Shown here: positions 1 through 10,129 of the stretch, piece by piece
How the letters are laid out: each line of letters opens with the position of its first letter
How positions within the stretch are numbered: the first letter of the stretch is position 1
Origin: Pholiota molesta
Taxonomy: Eukaryota; Basidiomycota; Agaricomycetes; Agaricales; Strophariaceae
Assembly (NCBI GenBank): GCA_014925825.1
Contig: JACGCK010000601.1
Location: 1 to 11,811, forward strand
DNA length: 11,811 nucleotides
Reading direction: 5' to 3'
Program-made: the position numbers and the translations under genes
The notes under the pieces: model-generated
Told to the model about the DNA's origin: nothing
The model's input: only the letters and a program-made list of their open reading frames with translations
The model's database searches: none

Positions 1-243
1 GGAATGTTTGGCATCGACCACTTCGCTGCTATCATAAACCACCCTCAGTCTTGCATTCTTGCCGTTGGTTCAACGCAACCCAAGTTTGTGCCTGCGCCAG
101 AAGAGGAACGTGGCTTTAAAATTGTTCAATCAATGAAAGTCACTCTCAGCGCGGATCACAGAACTGTTGACGGTGCTGTCGGTGCCAAGTGGTTGGCTGC
201 CTTTAAAGGCTACCTGGAAAATCCCCTCACATTTATGCTATGA
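1..243 (+). CDS. LAT1: Dihydrolipoamide acetyltransferase (PDH E2), C-terminal end, partial
   Basis: Final exon of the E2 core enzyme of the mitochondrial pyruvate dehydrogenase complex, which moves the acetyl group from lipoyl-lysine to CoA. The window opens inside the gene in frame 1 and reads 80 codons to a TGA at 241-243, followed at once by TAA in frame. The catalytic motif of the acyltransferase family, HRxxDG, is visible as [10 protein letters not shown] with His at 157-159 and Asp at 169-171. The end [13 protein letters not shown] is the typical E2 C-terminus. The ATG at 4-6 is an internal Met, because the frame is open to the window edge and the family has several hundred residues upstream. 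E2 of other 2-oxoacid dehydrogenases is possible, but the GAVGAKWL..F spacing fits PDH best. No frame breaks are seen here. Confidence 0.9.
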   Translation, partial: GMFGIDHFAAIINHPQSCILAVGSTQPKFVPAPEEERGFKIVQSMKVTLSADHRTVDGAVGAKWLAAFKGYLENPLTFML

Positions 244-557
244 TAAGCGGGACCGTTTTATTGCATGCAGCTAGCCTCTTTTAGACAGTCTCTCTCTCAA
301 CACCCTCATTCGATTCGAGGATCCTATAGATTTCAATTATGCATAATTTTTTTCAAGTCGATGGAATCAAGTGTGCCTTATGTGAAGTGGAAATTCAAAC
401 AGTCAACTCGTAGAAATGACGTAACGCAGTGTTGTTTGTTGGTGAAACGCGATATTAATACGACCCTGGAAGGCGTGAGTGTTGCGACCGACATAAGTTA
501 AACAACGCTTCCTTAGAAACCTACAACATCCTGAAGTACGTCGCATCCCATTGAAGA
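244..557. other. Intergenic: E2 3' UTR and promoter of the coiled-coil gene
   Basis: This gap separates the E2 stop from the next start codon on the same strand. A 78-codon open frame at 265-501 has no family likeness and no splice context, so it is treated as chance. It contains mixed AT-rich sequence with no clear TATA box, repeat or RNA gene. Confidence 0.5.
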
Positions 558-2557
558 ATGGATGAAGTTTTTTGGTCCAGCGTCGTGAAGCGCTGGTCCG
601 ACGCGTCAGAAAGCGTGATCAAGCTCAAGAAGGAACTAGCTAGCCTCCAGGAAGAAGTATTGCTTTTATCCCTATTTTGTCTAGTCTCTGACACTTAAAT
701 CGGCAGAGAGCATTGTATACCCGCGCATATGGTCCTCTATCACAACTTCAACCAAATAATAACAACGACTGGGGTCACTTCGAGCCCATCCATAGCGGAA
801 ACGCGAACCAACGCGCCGATTCGGACTCAACATCCAATTATGTTAGTTCCTTGACAATTCAGGATGAACTGCAGGACGCAGAAATCGGTTTGGGGAAAGC
901 GAAAGAAGAGTATCGCAAGCTACAGCGTGATGTAAGTCCTCTAGACCTTTTACCTTCAATGTCCTAAGTTCTTTCTAACTATTCAAAGCTGGCTGTCTCT
1001 TCACAGACAGTCACCGCTTTAACTTTAGAGAATCAAAAGCTCGTTCGCTTACATCGCGAAGAAATAGAAATGCTCAACACGCAGAAGATATTCCCTACTT
1101 CGGTGAGTCAAAACTTACCTCTGCTGAACGTTGAACAGCCACTGATATTCATGGTTGCGCTAGGTCACCCCAACAGCAGATGATACACCCCGCCAAGTAA
1201 GTAAATCTTTCTCAAAGATCATTCGTCTTTCTGCTAACTTTTTCTCAGTCTCCTAGTTATCCCTCCAACCTCGGAGAATCCAAAACAGTATTTAATTTAC
1301 AGCGACAGGTTCGGAATATGACACGACGGACCTTTCAAATTCGTTCTAACGTTATACTTAACTTCTGGAACATTTGATAGATTGAAGCTCTGACACGAGC
1401 CGCCGAAGAAAAGGAGGCAGACAAGCAAGACTTGCGCCATGAATTGGCGTCAACCCGAGATAAATTACACAAAGCAGAAGAGAATATTAAAGCTTTACTA
1501 GCTTCGATTGTCAAACTACAAGATATCGTATGTCGGCAATTCTGAGTTTGCAAATCCCTCGGTGGTTATCCTACAAACTGCTCATTTTCTTTTCTACAGG
1601 CACGACATTCCGCATACGGTTCTTTGCATCCCATTCCAGCTAATTCTCTTCATTCTGGATCTTGTAGATCGTCCAAATTGTCATTTACGTCTAGTCACTC
1701 TCATATCCAGAATCTCGAAAGCAGTCATGTTTCGAAGACAACATCTTCAATGCCCATTGACGTTATCTTCCCTTTCCCTCCTGAGAGGAGCGACAAAGTA
1801 GTCGTCGAACATAGATCGTCGAAAGCGACTTTGTTCCCCCCACTTGAACGCGAGAAAGCCATCCTCAAACTCCCATCTATTTCTGACACAATATCCATCG
1901 ATGTGTCCGAAAACATGTTTGACCGAATTTTCTTGAAGCACATACTCGGTGAAGGCGTAAATGCGCTATTTGAACAGTACGTCTTTCATATTGCCGTTAA
2001 CGAAACGAGTAAGTAGTACTGAATTTACTTGAGCTGTAGTTTATCGGAAAACAATGAGGCGTTTGACAAGAAAGCTATCACGTCCACTTATCTGTGCCCT
2101 ACCCTCGACCATCATCCATGGTGTCCATCGGTACCAGGACAGCATGGATTCCTCTTTGTCGGTCTCGGGAAAGACAAAGATTCGTATAGATTTCCTGTTG
2201 TTAGAAATCTTTTGTTGGGCTTCCCAAAGGCCGGACAAAACATCGGACCTTTCGGTACCTAGGAAGATACAGAGTTTGTCGAGTCAAACCTCTAATATCT
2301 GAAGAATGGCACACACTACCGAAAGAGGTATATTCAGCCCTCTATCATATCGAGTTAAACTAACATTCCGTCAGATCAAGCTTATATATGCCAATCTCAC
2401 TCGTGATAAAGGAAATGATCCTCGTCCATTGGACGAAATTTTATCTTCATATAACACAGGAGAACTCCAAATCCCATGTGTACAGCTCCAGTGCATTAGC
2501 TTTGATCAACCACTCTATACAGCTCTGGTATCTAACAGGAAGTCGGAAATGAAGTGA
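558..2557 (+). CDS. Coiled-coil protein with C-terminal DUF6697-like domain
   Basis: Function unknown. Exons: 558-656, 707-931, 989-1102, 1164-1196, 1249-1308, 1381-1527, 1600-1976, 2040-2327, 2375-2557; joins keep frame and give about 508 residues. Residues about 15-226 are charged and heptad-like (for example VIKLKKELASLQEE and KAEENIKALLASIVKLQ), pointing to coiled coil. Residues about 230-300 are Ser/His-rich linker. From about residue 328 the sequence matches what I recall of DUF6697, a basidiomycete domain: HPWCPSVPGQHGFLFVGLG, then RYLGRYRVCRVKPLISEEW, then GELQIPCVQLQCISFD. The intron at 1977-2039 uses donor GTACGT; a perfect GTAAGT at 2009 was rejected because it leaves a 31-nt intron and the wrong frame. 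One base is missing at the T run 2250-2252, where the frame moves between GPF and RYLG. The domain name is from memory. Confidence 0.6.
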
Positions 2558-3038
2558 TAAGTACGAGAAAGTTATATCAAATACTTAATCTGAATCCTAT
2601 GTTTTGCGTTCTGTTCAGGTTCTGTCAAGGATTTTTAACTACTACCACAGTGCTACCACATTATTGATAATTTAAACTACTTATGATACTTAGTCCAGAC
2701 TCCATGGTTTTCTTAATTGATGTTTCAATGTCTTTCATTTGGATGTTTGTTGCTGGGAAGTATGTATTATTCGGTCTAACACAAACGCCAAAGACTTTCA
2801 AGTTGGTGCAAGTGCTCCTAAGTCTATAGACTCACGCGCCAGCGTTACTACTTCTTGGGGATATGTTTATCAGATAAGATATCCAAACCAATCTACTTAA
2901 TCTATTGAGATCAATGTAATTGATGGCCCTCCGTCCCAGACTTGCAGCACACGGCTTTCATATCAACTGCATTGATATTCCTGTTTGAACCCATCCATCC
3001 CATTCTGTTGAAGCTATTGGAAACAAGGAAATCCATTC
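2558..3038. other. Intergenic: 3' UTR and KAE1 promoter region
   Basis: Some 480 bases without a supported gene. The sequence is AT-rich with short unstructured open frames only. No tRNA fold, repeat array or protein-family motif was recognised on either strand. Confidence 0.45.
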
Positions 3039-4537
<1,499 letters not shown>

Positions 4538-4554
4538 TTAGTGTGATTTAATTG

Positions 4555-4582
4555 GGTGTTAGTAAAGTGCTAATAAAGTGCT
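4555..4582 (+). promoter_or_regulatory. Probable KAE1 polyadenylation signal within a short tandem repeat
   Basis: AATAAA at 4572-4577 lies 35 bases past the KAE1 stop. It sits in the second copy of a two-unit near repeat (AGTAAAGTGCT then AATAAAGTGCT). The gap between the convergent KAE1 and GT8 stops is only 96 bases, so the two 3' UTRs probably overlap. Confidence 0.4.
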
Positions 4583-4633
4583 GTGTATATAACTCTATGT
4601 CTAATCGCAAGACGATATTGGCGTAACCACTCG

Positions 4634-5734
4634 TTAATCATAGCGTCCCGTGTCCACGCATGATACAACGAATTGCCAACCCTCTGGGTCTCTCTTGAGC
4701 ATGTCTTCGCCCAAACGATCGAAACGATCCCACCACCACTGATTCATGACATCAAAACCTGCATCTAATCCGCTTGCAGGTGTTCTGGATTGCCATGGTT
4801 TATCGGCGAAGATGTAGTGTAAGCATCGAATTTCATTGTCTGCCCAGATTTGAGGGTGAACATTGCGCAAAGACCGAAGGGCATTGTAGTACCAAGGTAT
4901 AGGTTTCCACCTTGCCTTGAAGTAGTCGGATAAGAGGTCTTGATCGGGGAAAGTCCATTCTGCAATATTGGGACTCGATTGAAGGAATTGATAGATGCTT
5001 GTAGACATTGCAATCGAGGGATTGAGCACTATGGTCCCAGAATTTAATTGAGAATGAGGTCGGGGCGAGTTCTTTTGAATCTTGGGAGGTGAAGCGGTCG
5101 GGTGCGTGACAGAAGTATAAGCGCAGTGTGAAGGAATCCTATGCAAAAATAATCCGTTTTCAAAAACATTGGATGCATACACTTTACTAACCAATCTTCA
5201 GGGTAATGAGTATTCCACGAGGATTACAAGAGCATACATGTACTGCTGCAATATGATCATTAGGTAGATCCATCAACATCAATTCGTCCATGTTCATGAG
5301 GATAATCATATCGCTATCCAGAAAAATTACGCGCTGATCCCAAAAATTAGCACATGGAAGTGAAACTCGGAGATATCAAGGAGAAAAAATTACGCTGTAC
5401 TCCACAAGCTCAAAGGTTCTAAACAGGTTTCAGTTCATCGCTGTCTATGCTAACGCAAGAAAATTTTACCTCAACTTCGTCCAGGTATCTGCAAAGCGAG
5501 CATCGTGAACATGAAGGCGGTATCTTTCGGCGGTGGTTGTAGTCGCTCGACTTCCCGGATAAGTATAAACTGTTTGCGCAGAATTGCTCTCGCATTCTCA
5601 GGAAGGGATGGAGTCACCATTACGACCAAAGAATATTTCGAATTGACAGCACGCAATGATTGATCCAAGACGAGAACACCGGCAAGATACGAGGTTGTCG
5701 TGAGTAGAGTGACATAGGCAAATTTGGAACCCAT
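4634..5734 (-). CDS. Family 8 glycosyltransferase (glycogenin/galactinol synthase-like)
   Basis: Retaining glycosyltransferase of the GT8 fold, which uses a nucleotide sugar and Mn2+; the acceptor cannot be told from sequence. Exons in gene order: 5734-5470, 5418-5394 (25 nt), 5333-5192, 5138-4634; about 312 residues. The N-terminus MGSKFAYVTLLTTTSYLAG is the usual GT8 start, with no signal peptide or membrane segment. The metal-binding DxD motif is VIFLDSDMI (Asp about 103 and 105). Other family blocks are ARFADTWTKLR, HYPEDW, LNSGTIVLNPS, FPDQDLLSDYF, WKPIPWYYNAL and RCLHYIFADKPW. Two bases are missing: one between 5512 and 5513 (AF-VHDARFAD) and one C at 5210 (before HYPEDW). It converges on KAE1. 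The similarity is to the short fungal and plant galactinol synthase-like group rather than to true glycogenin, which is longer. Confidence 0.85.
5320..5400 (-). repeat. Direct repeat at both ends of GT8 intron 2
   Basis: On the minus strand the exon 2/intron join reads CAGCGTAATTTTTTCT (about 5397-5382) and the intron/exon 3 join reads CAGCGCGTAATTTTTCT (about 5336-5320). The two share GCGTAATTTTT exactly and differ by one CG unit and one T outside it. The upstream copy supplies the GT donor and the downstream copy begins with the CAG acceptor. The 60-nt intron is 5334-5393. Confidence 0.6.
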
Positions 5735-6023
5735 GAAAACCAGAGGAGATTTAGAGGAAGAAAAATGAGACGGAGCGTATTATAGGCCTTGCTCGGGCAT
5801 TTCCACGATGCCATAAGCAATACTGCCCGATATTGGGAAAATATGATATCGCGATCGGATAAAGCGTGCGGTCGGTCATAACTTTACCGATTGCACTCAT
5901 ATGTTGCGCCGCGGTCTTACTATTTCGTGGGCGATGAAAAGGGTGTGGAGGAGAGCGCAAAATACAATATATTGCAGAAGACAACAGAACAAAACTGGCG
6001 CACTAGCCAAATGAGAACAATGA

Positions 6024-6403
6024 TTAACGGAGGCGTCTGCGATTCTCATGTTCAATGGGAAATTCTGATTATAAAGAGAATGTGGACTCACCTTGCCTCA
6101 CGCTCACTCTCCAACAGAGCAAGGATATCCTCCTCTCGCACTGGTCCCTTCACGTTGCGGATGATCGTCCGCGAAGTATCGTCCATGAATTCAACGCGGA
6201 CCTGAGTGACACCTCCACGGGAGCCAGTGCGTCCCAGAACCTGGAAGGTAGATAGAATGATTTAACTGGAATAGTTCAGTGCTATTGTAATTGAGAGGTA
6301 TTGACCTTGATAACTTTTGCGAGTTTGACGGGAGCTTTGGATGAATCCTGCAAAAATGGTCAGCAAGGATATAGACGCAGGAACTGTGCTGGTTTCTTAC
6401 CAT
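6024..6403 (-). CDS. RPS28: 40S ribosomal protein S28 (eS28)
   Basis: Small-subunit ribosomal protein near the mRNA exit channel. Coding exons in gene order: 6403-6401 (the ATG alone), 6347-6306, 6240-6092, 6036-6024. The joined product is 68 residues, equal to the family size of 67-69. It is nearly textbook: [59 protein letters not shown], ending RRLR-stop. The start is fixed because the frame upstream of GATTCATCC has no other Met, and AAAAGATG sits directly before a good GTAAGA donor. All four joins keep frame and no base is missing, in contrast to the flanking genes. The last coding exon holds only 13 nt. It is read in the same direction as GT8, 289 bases upstream of it. Confidence 0.95.
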
Positions 6404-6779
6404 CTTTTGGTTTGGGGAGGGGTGATTGGGCGAAAGGACTTTGTGTTGATTTCTGGTCAAGAATAAAGTTTCAGCCGCGGTGAAATCAAGCTCCGATCGA
6501 ATATGCGGTTAACTCCGAACATGACTTCGACTGCGAACTAAGACGCACATTCAATAGGCATTAAAGATACGCGTACGAACATCCTTTAGCTATATCATTT
6601 CGTGCTGGAACGTTTTGGTGTATAATATGCTTCGTTATTGAGTATAACATACACATATCTAATATAACCTTGCGACACATCAGGTTTGTCCAAGATTACT
6701 GGTTTACCCATAGTGATTAAATATTAAACGTGCCGCTACGAAGACGACCGCGTATTAAATAAGTAGTGCGATGACAACC
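6404..6779. other. Intergenic: RPS28 promoter and lipoyl synthase 3' UTR
   Basis: Between the lipoyl synthase stop and the RPS28 start, both read on the minus strand. A CT-rich strip (GGTTTGGGGAGGGG on the plus strand, about 6409-6422) lies directly before the RPS28 start, so the presumed 5' leader is pyrimidine-rich. AT-rich stretches at about 6585-6680 may hold the core promoter, but I see no single convincing box. Confidence 0.4.
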
Positions 6780-8247
6780 CTATGATATGTCTAAGCATCT
6801 TTTCACAGCGCTTGACGTTCTGGGATACTGCAATTTCTGGCGCGGAAATCGGCATCTTCCGCTCACTGGCTTCTTTCTCAGTACATTCTCGATGTAAAAC
6901 TCCCCGGCCTATTGAATAATCAGATACCCATAATCCTGAGGTGGATGGATAACTTGCCTTGTAGCTACTGCGCACCAGGGCCACTTGCGACATATAGGAA
7001 ACCAAGGTCTTCTGCGATCTTTTTCCAACTGTCGAATTCGGCCGGCTCCACGTAACGATCAACTTTCATATGTCGTTTTGTTGGACGCATATACTGTCCA
7101 AAGGTGACAACGTCCACATCAACGTTGCGCAGCTCTAAGAGAAGAACAATCAGTTTCGTCCCGAATGGAAAGAAAAGAAAAAGACCTTTCAGTGTAGCCA
7201 ACACTTGGTCATGAGTCTCTCCAACTCCAAGCATGATGCTGGTCTTCGTAATTTGCACACCCTCCTTCTTGGCATGTTCAAGGACCTTCAAGCTTTGGCG
7301 GAAAGTGGCTCTCCTATCGCGGACGAATGGTGTCAATTCTTCCACTGTCTCTACATTGTGTGCGTAGACATCTAAACCAGATTTCGCCACTAGGGAAACC
7401 TGCTCCAATGAACCTGCAAAGTCTCCTGTGAGTGCCTCAACAAGGATATGCGGGGCTCTATTTAAATTCAGAAGAAGTCTATCAGGATGATACGATGCTC
7501 ACTTCTGTTTGATTTTTAGGATAGTTTCTGCAAAATGTCGTGCTCCTCCGTCTGCGAGGTCTTCGTATACAATGAGACAGACGTATTTGCGGAAGGAAAA
7601 AATAACATACCATCTCGATCCACACTGGTTAGAACGATATAGCCTAGACCCCATCGACTGATAGCTTCCGCTGTTTTCTGGTTCGTGAGGATCCAACGGT
7701 GGGGAGCGCGAGACGTCTTTACAGAGCAAAATCGACATCCTCGGGTGCATGTATCCCATTAGCTAGACATAATGTCGTGGTCTCAGCTATGAATAAAAAG
7801 GCAACCCTGAAAATAATTCGAAGCATACCATAATCGTAGCAGTTCTGTCTTGCGCCCATCTGGCGAGTCTTTACCACCCAGCAGTCGCCTATATTAGGAC
7901 AGCGCGCTTCTTCACATACAGTATGCAATCCAAGTCCACGAAGATCCTTCTTGATTTTATTGAAAGATTCTCCTGAGGGAATAGTAGTCTTTAGATACGA
8001 AGGAAGGCGTGGTCTTGAGTATCAATTGAGTCAATGTCCATAGAAAAAATCAGAGGAACGCACCCCTTTGTATTTCCAAGTACCACACGAGCTGGAGTGT
8101 CTCCAGCGATAAAATCATCCAAGGTAAGTCCGTCGTCTAAAGCTTTTCCAAGCTTGTCCTTGATGACGGTGTTGTCAATGAGGCGGTAGCCAGACACCGT
8201 CGACCATGTGCAGAAGTTCAAACGAAGATTGGCAGCAAGGTCAACAT
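6780..8247 (-). CDS. LIP5: Lipoyl synthase, mitochondrial (radical SAM)
   Basis: Inserts two sulfurs into octanoyl groups on E2 and H subunits, using S-adenosylmethionine and two 4Fe-4S clusters, in the mitochondrial matrix. Exons in gene order: 8247-8064, 8013-7829, 7762-7611, 7560-7503, 7457-7186, 7134-6958, 6908-6780; about 388 residues (human 372, yeast 414). Auxiliary cluster: [12 protein letters not shown] (Cys about 95, 100, 106). Radical SAM cluster: CTRGCRFC (Cys about 130, 134, 137). Other blocks are [31 protein letters not shown] and [14 protein letters not shown], and the C-terminal RSSY that supplies a serine ligand. The N-terminus looks like a mitochondrial presequence. Bases are missing at seven places: near 8235 (1), 7877-7879 (1), 7843-7844 (1), 7755-7757 (2), 7701-7704 (1), 7672-7674 (2) and 6978-6980 (2). 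The last intron uses a GC donor. Confidence 0.9.
6909..6957 (-). other. GC-AG intron in lipoyl synthase
   Basis: The last intron begins AAG|GCAAGT and ends AATAG, 49 nt long. Joined in phase 0 it gives [15 protein letters not shown], which is what the family requires. GCAAGT after AAG is the standard context of rare GC-AG introns. The nearby GT at 6952-6953 (donor GTTATC) would give the wrong frame (CGGGGAGTT instead of GGGGAGTTT). Confidence 0.75.
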
Positions 8248-8517
8248 TTGGCAGCTAGAAACCTCAAATAGGTGACTTGTGCTGCAGATTGGAACAGAGT
8301 TGCTAGGATTAGGTAGGAGTAGTAGCCGATAGATGAATAAACTTGTAGTGTTTCAATGACGAGTGTCATTTGCTTGATACTAGTTCCGTTAGCTTCGAAA
8401 CAAACAAAAGACACGCGGTTCGCAGTCCATAATAATTTAGTTCTTGCTCATTTCTTTAGTAACTTATTCGAAAACTCCAACAGGCCTACCGTTTATACCA
8501 GATCTGAATATTTAGCC
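8248..8517. promoter_or_regulatory. Divergent promoter, lipoyl synthase / CMC1
   Basis: The 270 bases separate two start codons pointing away from each other, so both promoters must fit here unless a 5' exon exists. An acceptor-like CCAACAG at 8477-8483 with an upstream AGTAAC could mark a 5' UTR intron of CMC1. No defined transcription-factor site is claimed. Confidence 0.45.
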
Positions 8518-8881
8518 ATGAACGCCTTATCACGGAGAGAAGAAGAGACCTTGCTGAAAGCTACTAAAGCCCACGCAATGAAAGAATGTGATAACATTGT
8601 CAAAGTAACCAGCAAACCATCCTCGATGTTCACAAATCCACTAACAGGTCGCGCCGTGGAGTTTTGCGGCGTGCGCGTCTGGCCGCACAATATCTGTTGC
8701 TTGGGCATGCAGGGATGAACTGAAACGTGTACAAGAGTGTATGGTTCAATTGTGAGCTACAAAGTTTTCTTCTCTAATGCGATATCTCATTTCATTGAAG
8801 CACAGGTCCGGAGCCGATGAACAAGTTCGAAAGGAATATTTACGTTTACGAAACACTGAACAGCAACGAGGTTCTAGCTAA
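8518..8881 (+). CDS. CMC1: CMC1, twin CX9C cytochrome c oxidase assembly factor
   Basis: Small intermembrane-space protein that helps copper delivery and early COX1 assembly for complex IV. Exons: 8518-8604, 8662-8751, 8806-8881; about 84 residues. LSRREEETLLKATKAHAM resembles the yeast Cmc1 start LSPREEQQ. The second CX9C is complete (CRDELKRVQEC, Cys about 46 and 56). The first runs CDNIVK...FAAC and becomes CX9C only if one residue stands between K and F. The first intron, 8605-8661, has branch point CTAAC at 8641-8645 and acceptor GTGGAG, but then two bases are missing at the join. The alternative acceptor ACAG at 8644-8647 keeps frame yet gives CX13C and places the AG on top of the branch point. 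The second intron ends CACAG at 8805. The end RKEYLRLRNTEQQRG fits the family. The first Met with good context is chosen. Confidence 0.8.
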
Positions 8882-9059
8882 CGAGGTTTTTCGCATTTTT
8901 GCATTGCCTGGCATCCTGATATATACAATAACACCGCTCCTAGGCCGGTGCATATCCAGATGAGTTATAAAAGAAATGCAACTAAGCAGGCAGATGGCTA
9001 TATATAGGATATTGTCACTATTCAGATTTTCAGAAGCAGTGCGTTTATCCTTTGGATAT
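8882..9059. other. Convergent 3' gap between CMC1 and PEX11
   Basis: The 178 bases between two stop codons facing each other hold both 3' UTRs. No strong poly(A) signal or RNA gene is evident. Confidence 0.4.
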
Positions 9060-10129
9060 CTATTTCTTTCCATTGACCGCCTTCCATTGTGCCTTGGCAC
9101 CAATAAGAGAGGAAACCAGGCTAGGAAGCGAGACATAAGCAGAGATCTCCTGTACGCATCAAATTTCACATACCCAAGGAGGCCCAAAGTGCCTTCATTG
9201 ACGCTGAGTAATTCAGCACCCGTCGCTGGTATCCAAACATCGAGCAAGTCAATCACAAGTTGTTGACGATTATTTCTGCGGGCACTGGGACAATACGATC
9301 AGCAGCAGAAAGTATCAACAGAAGGATTGAACTAACGCTTGAACTGTGCTTAGTCGTGTTTCCCTGGCAGCGTCATCGGCAAGATCCTTGTCTCCCCACA
9401 CTTTAGATTCTTGCAATGACTTCGCCTCTTTCGCCAGCCGTGCTGCCTGTTATGTTTCTCAACGCTAATGACTTGGGAACGAAGACCTTCCAGACTAACC
9501 TTTAGGACACCATGGATAAGGCTGAAGAGGATACCCGCGAACCAAAACTGGAATGCCCTCTTCGTTACCTTCTTCGCAGTTTCAGGAGCCAGTGTAATGA
9601 ATTTGATGCTATAGGCCTATGAAGCATTTCTGTTAAAAAGTTGGCATGGCAATATTGAAAACCGGGACGCACCCAAACAATAGCATCGTAAGTGAGATAT
9701 CCGAAATATCCCACTTGTCTGGCGATAGTGGTAAGGTTTCCTCGACAGGACCAGTCGTGAGTGCGGCACGAAGAGCTGCCTGAAGATGTTCCAATGGTTT
9801 CCCGAGGCGCATAACTATATTATTTGCGTTTAGATAGAACATTACTCGATAGTAGCAATAGTATGACGTACGTTTTCTTGCCGTTCCAAGATGTGTTTTC
9901 AATCCGGCCCATCGTGCAGCTTCGGCTTTGTCACCCTTATTAGCAAGATGCCAGGCGTAGAAACGCGCAAAGTATTGGACAGCCCTGTAGGTCTGATACG
10001 GTTGTCGAAAATGGGCGTTGAACAATCTTGAGGATTGCTCACTTTATCACGGCCAAGAGTTGTTCCGCCAAACTTGAGGCTCTCTGAAACTGCAGGGTGT
10101 AAGATGATTTGGGAAGCGATGCTGGCCAT
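9060..10129 (-). CDS. PEX11: Peroxisomal membrane protein Pex11
   Basis: Membrane-shaping protein that elongates and divides peroxisomes. Exons in gene order: 10129-10043, 9992-9872, 9814-9673, 9616-9500, 9446-9337, 9275-9174, 9120-9060; about 246 residues (yeast 236). The N-terminus IILHPAVSESLKFGGTTLGR followed by DKTYRAVQYFARFYAWHL is the Pex11 signature region with its amphipathic helix. KLMRLGKPLEHLQAALRAAL, GYFGYLTYDAIVW and RQQLVIDLLDVWIPATG follow, then LGLLGLVSSLIGAKAQWK at the C-terminus, where the family has a membrane-near glycine-rich segment. Joins keep frame except for one base missing at about 9730-9734, before TIARQVGYFGY. Intron 3 uses acceptor CATAG at 9617, which gives IVWAYSIKF. 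It converges with CMC1 and diverges from fumarase. Confidence 0.9.

Noticed and set aside
2009..2039. Perfect GTAAGT donor giving a 31-nt intron in the coiled-coil gene
   Set aside because: Too short, and the join gives the wrong frame for HPWCPSVPGQHG; donor GTACGT at 1977 gives the right frame and a 63-nt intron.
6736..7062. 108-codon minus-strand frame as a separate protein
   Set aside because: It crosses the end of lipoyl synthase in a shifted frame, reading through the GC-AG intron; only its RSSYKA part is real coding.
8356..8718. 120-codon open frame as a longer CMC1 or separate gene
   Set aside because: It reads through the first CMC1 intron and its upstream part has no family likeness; the start at 8518 matches the family.
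8846..9256. 136-codon minus-strand frame as its own gene
   Set aside because: It begins inside PEX11 exon 6 and reads through intron 6 in the wrong frame for the last exon; the splice at 9121-9173 gives the proper Pex11 end.
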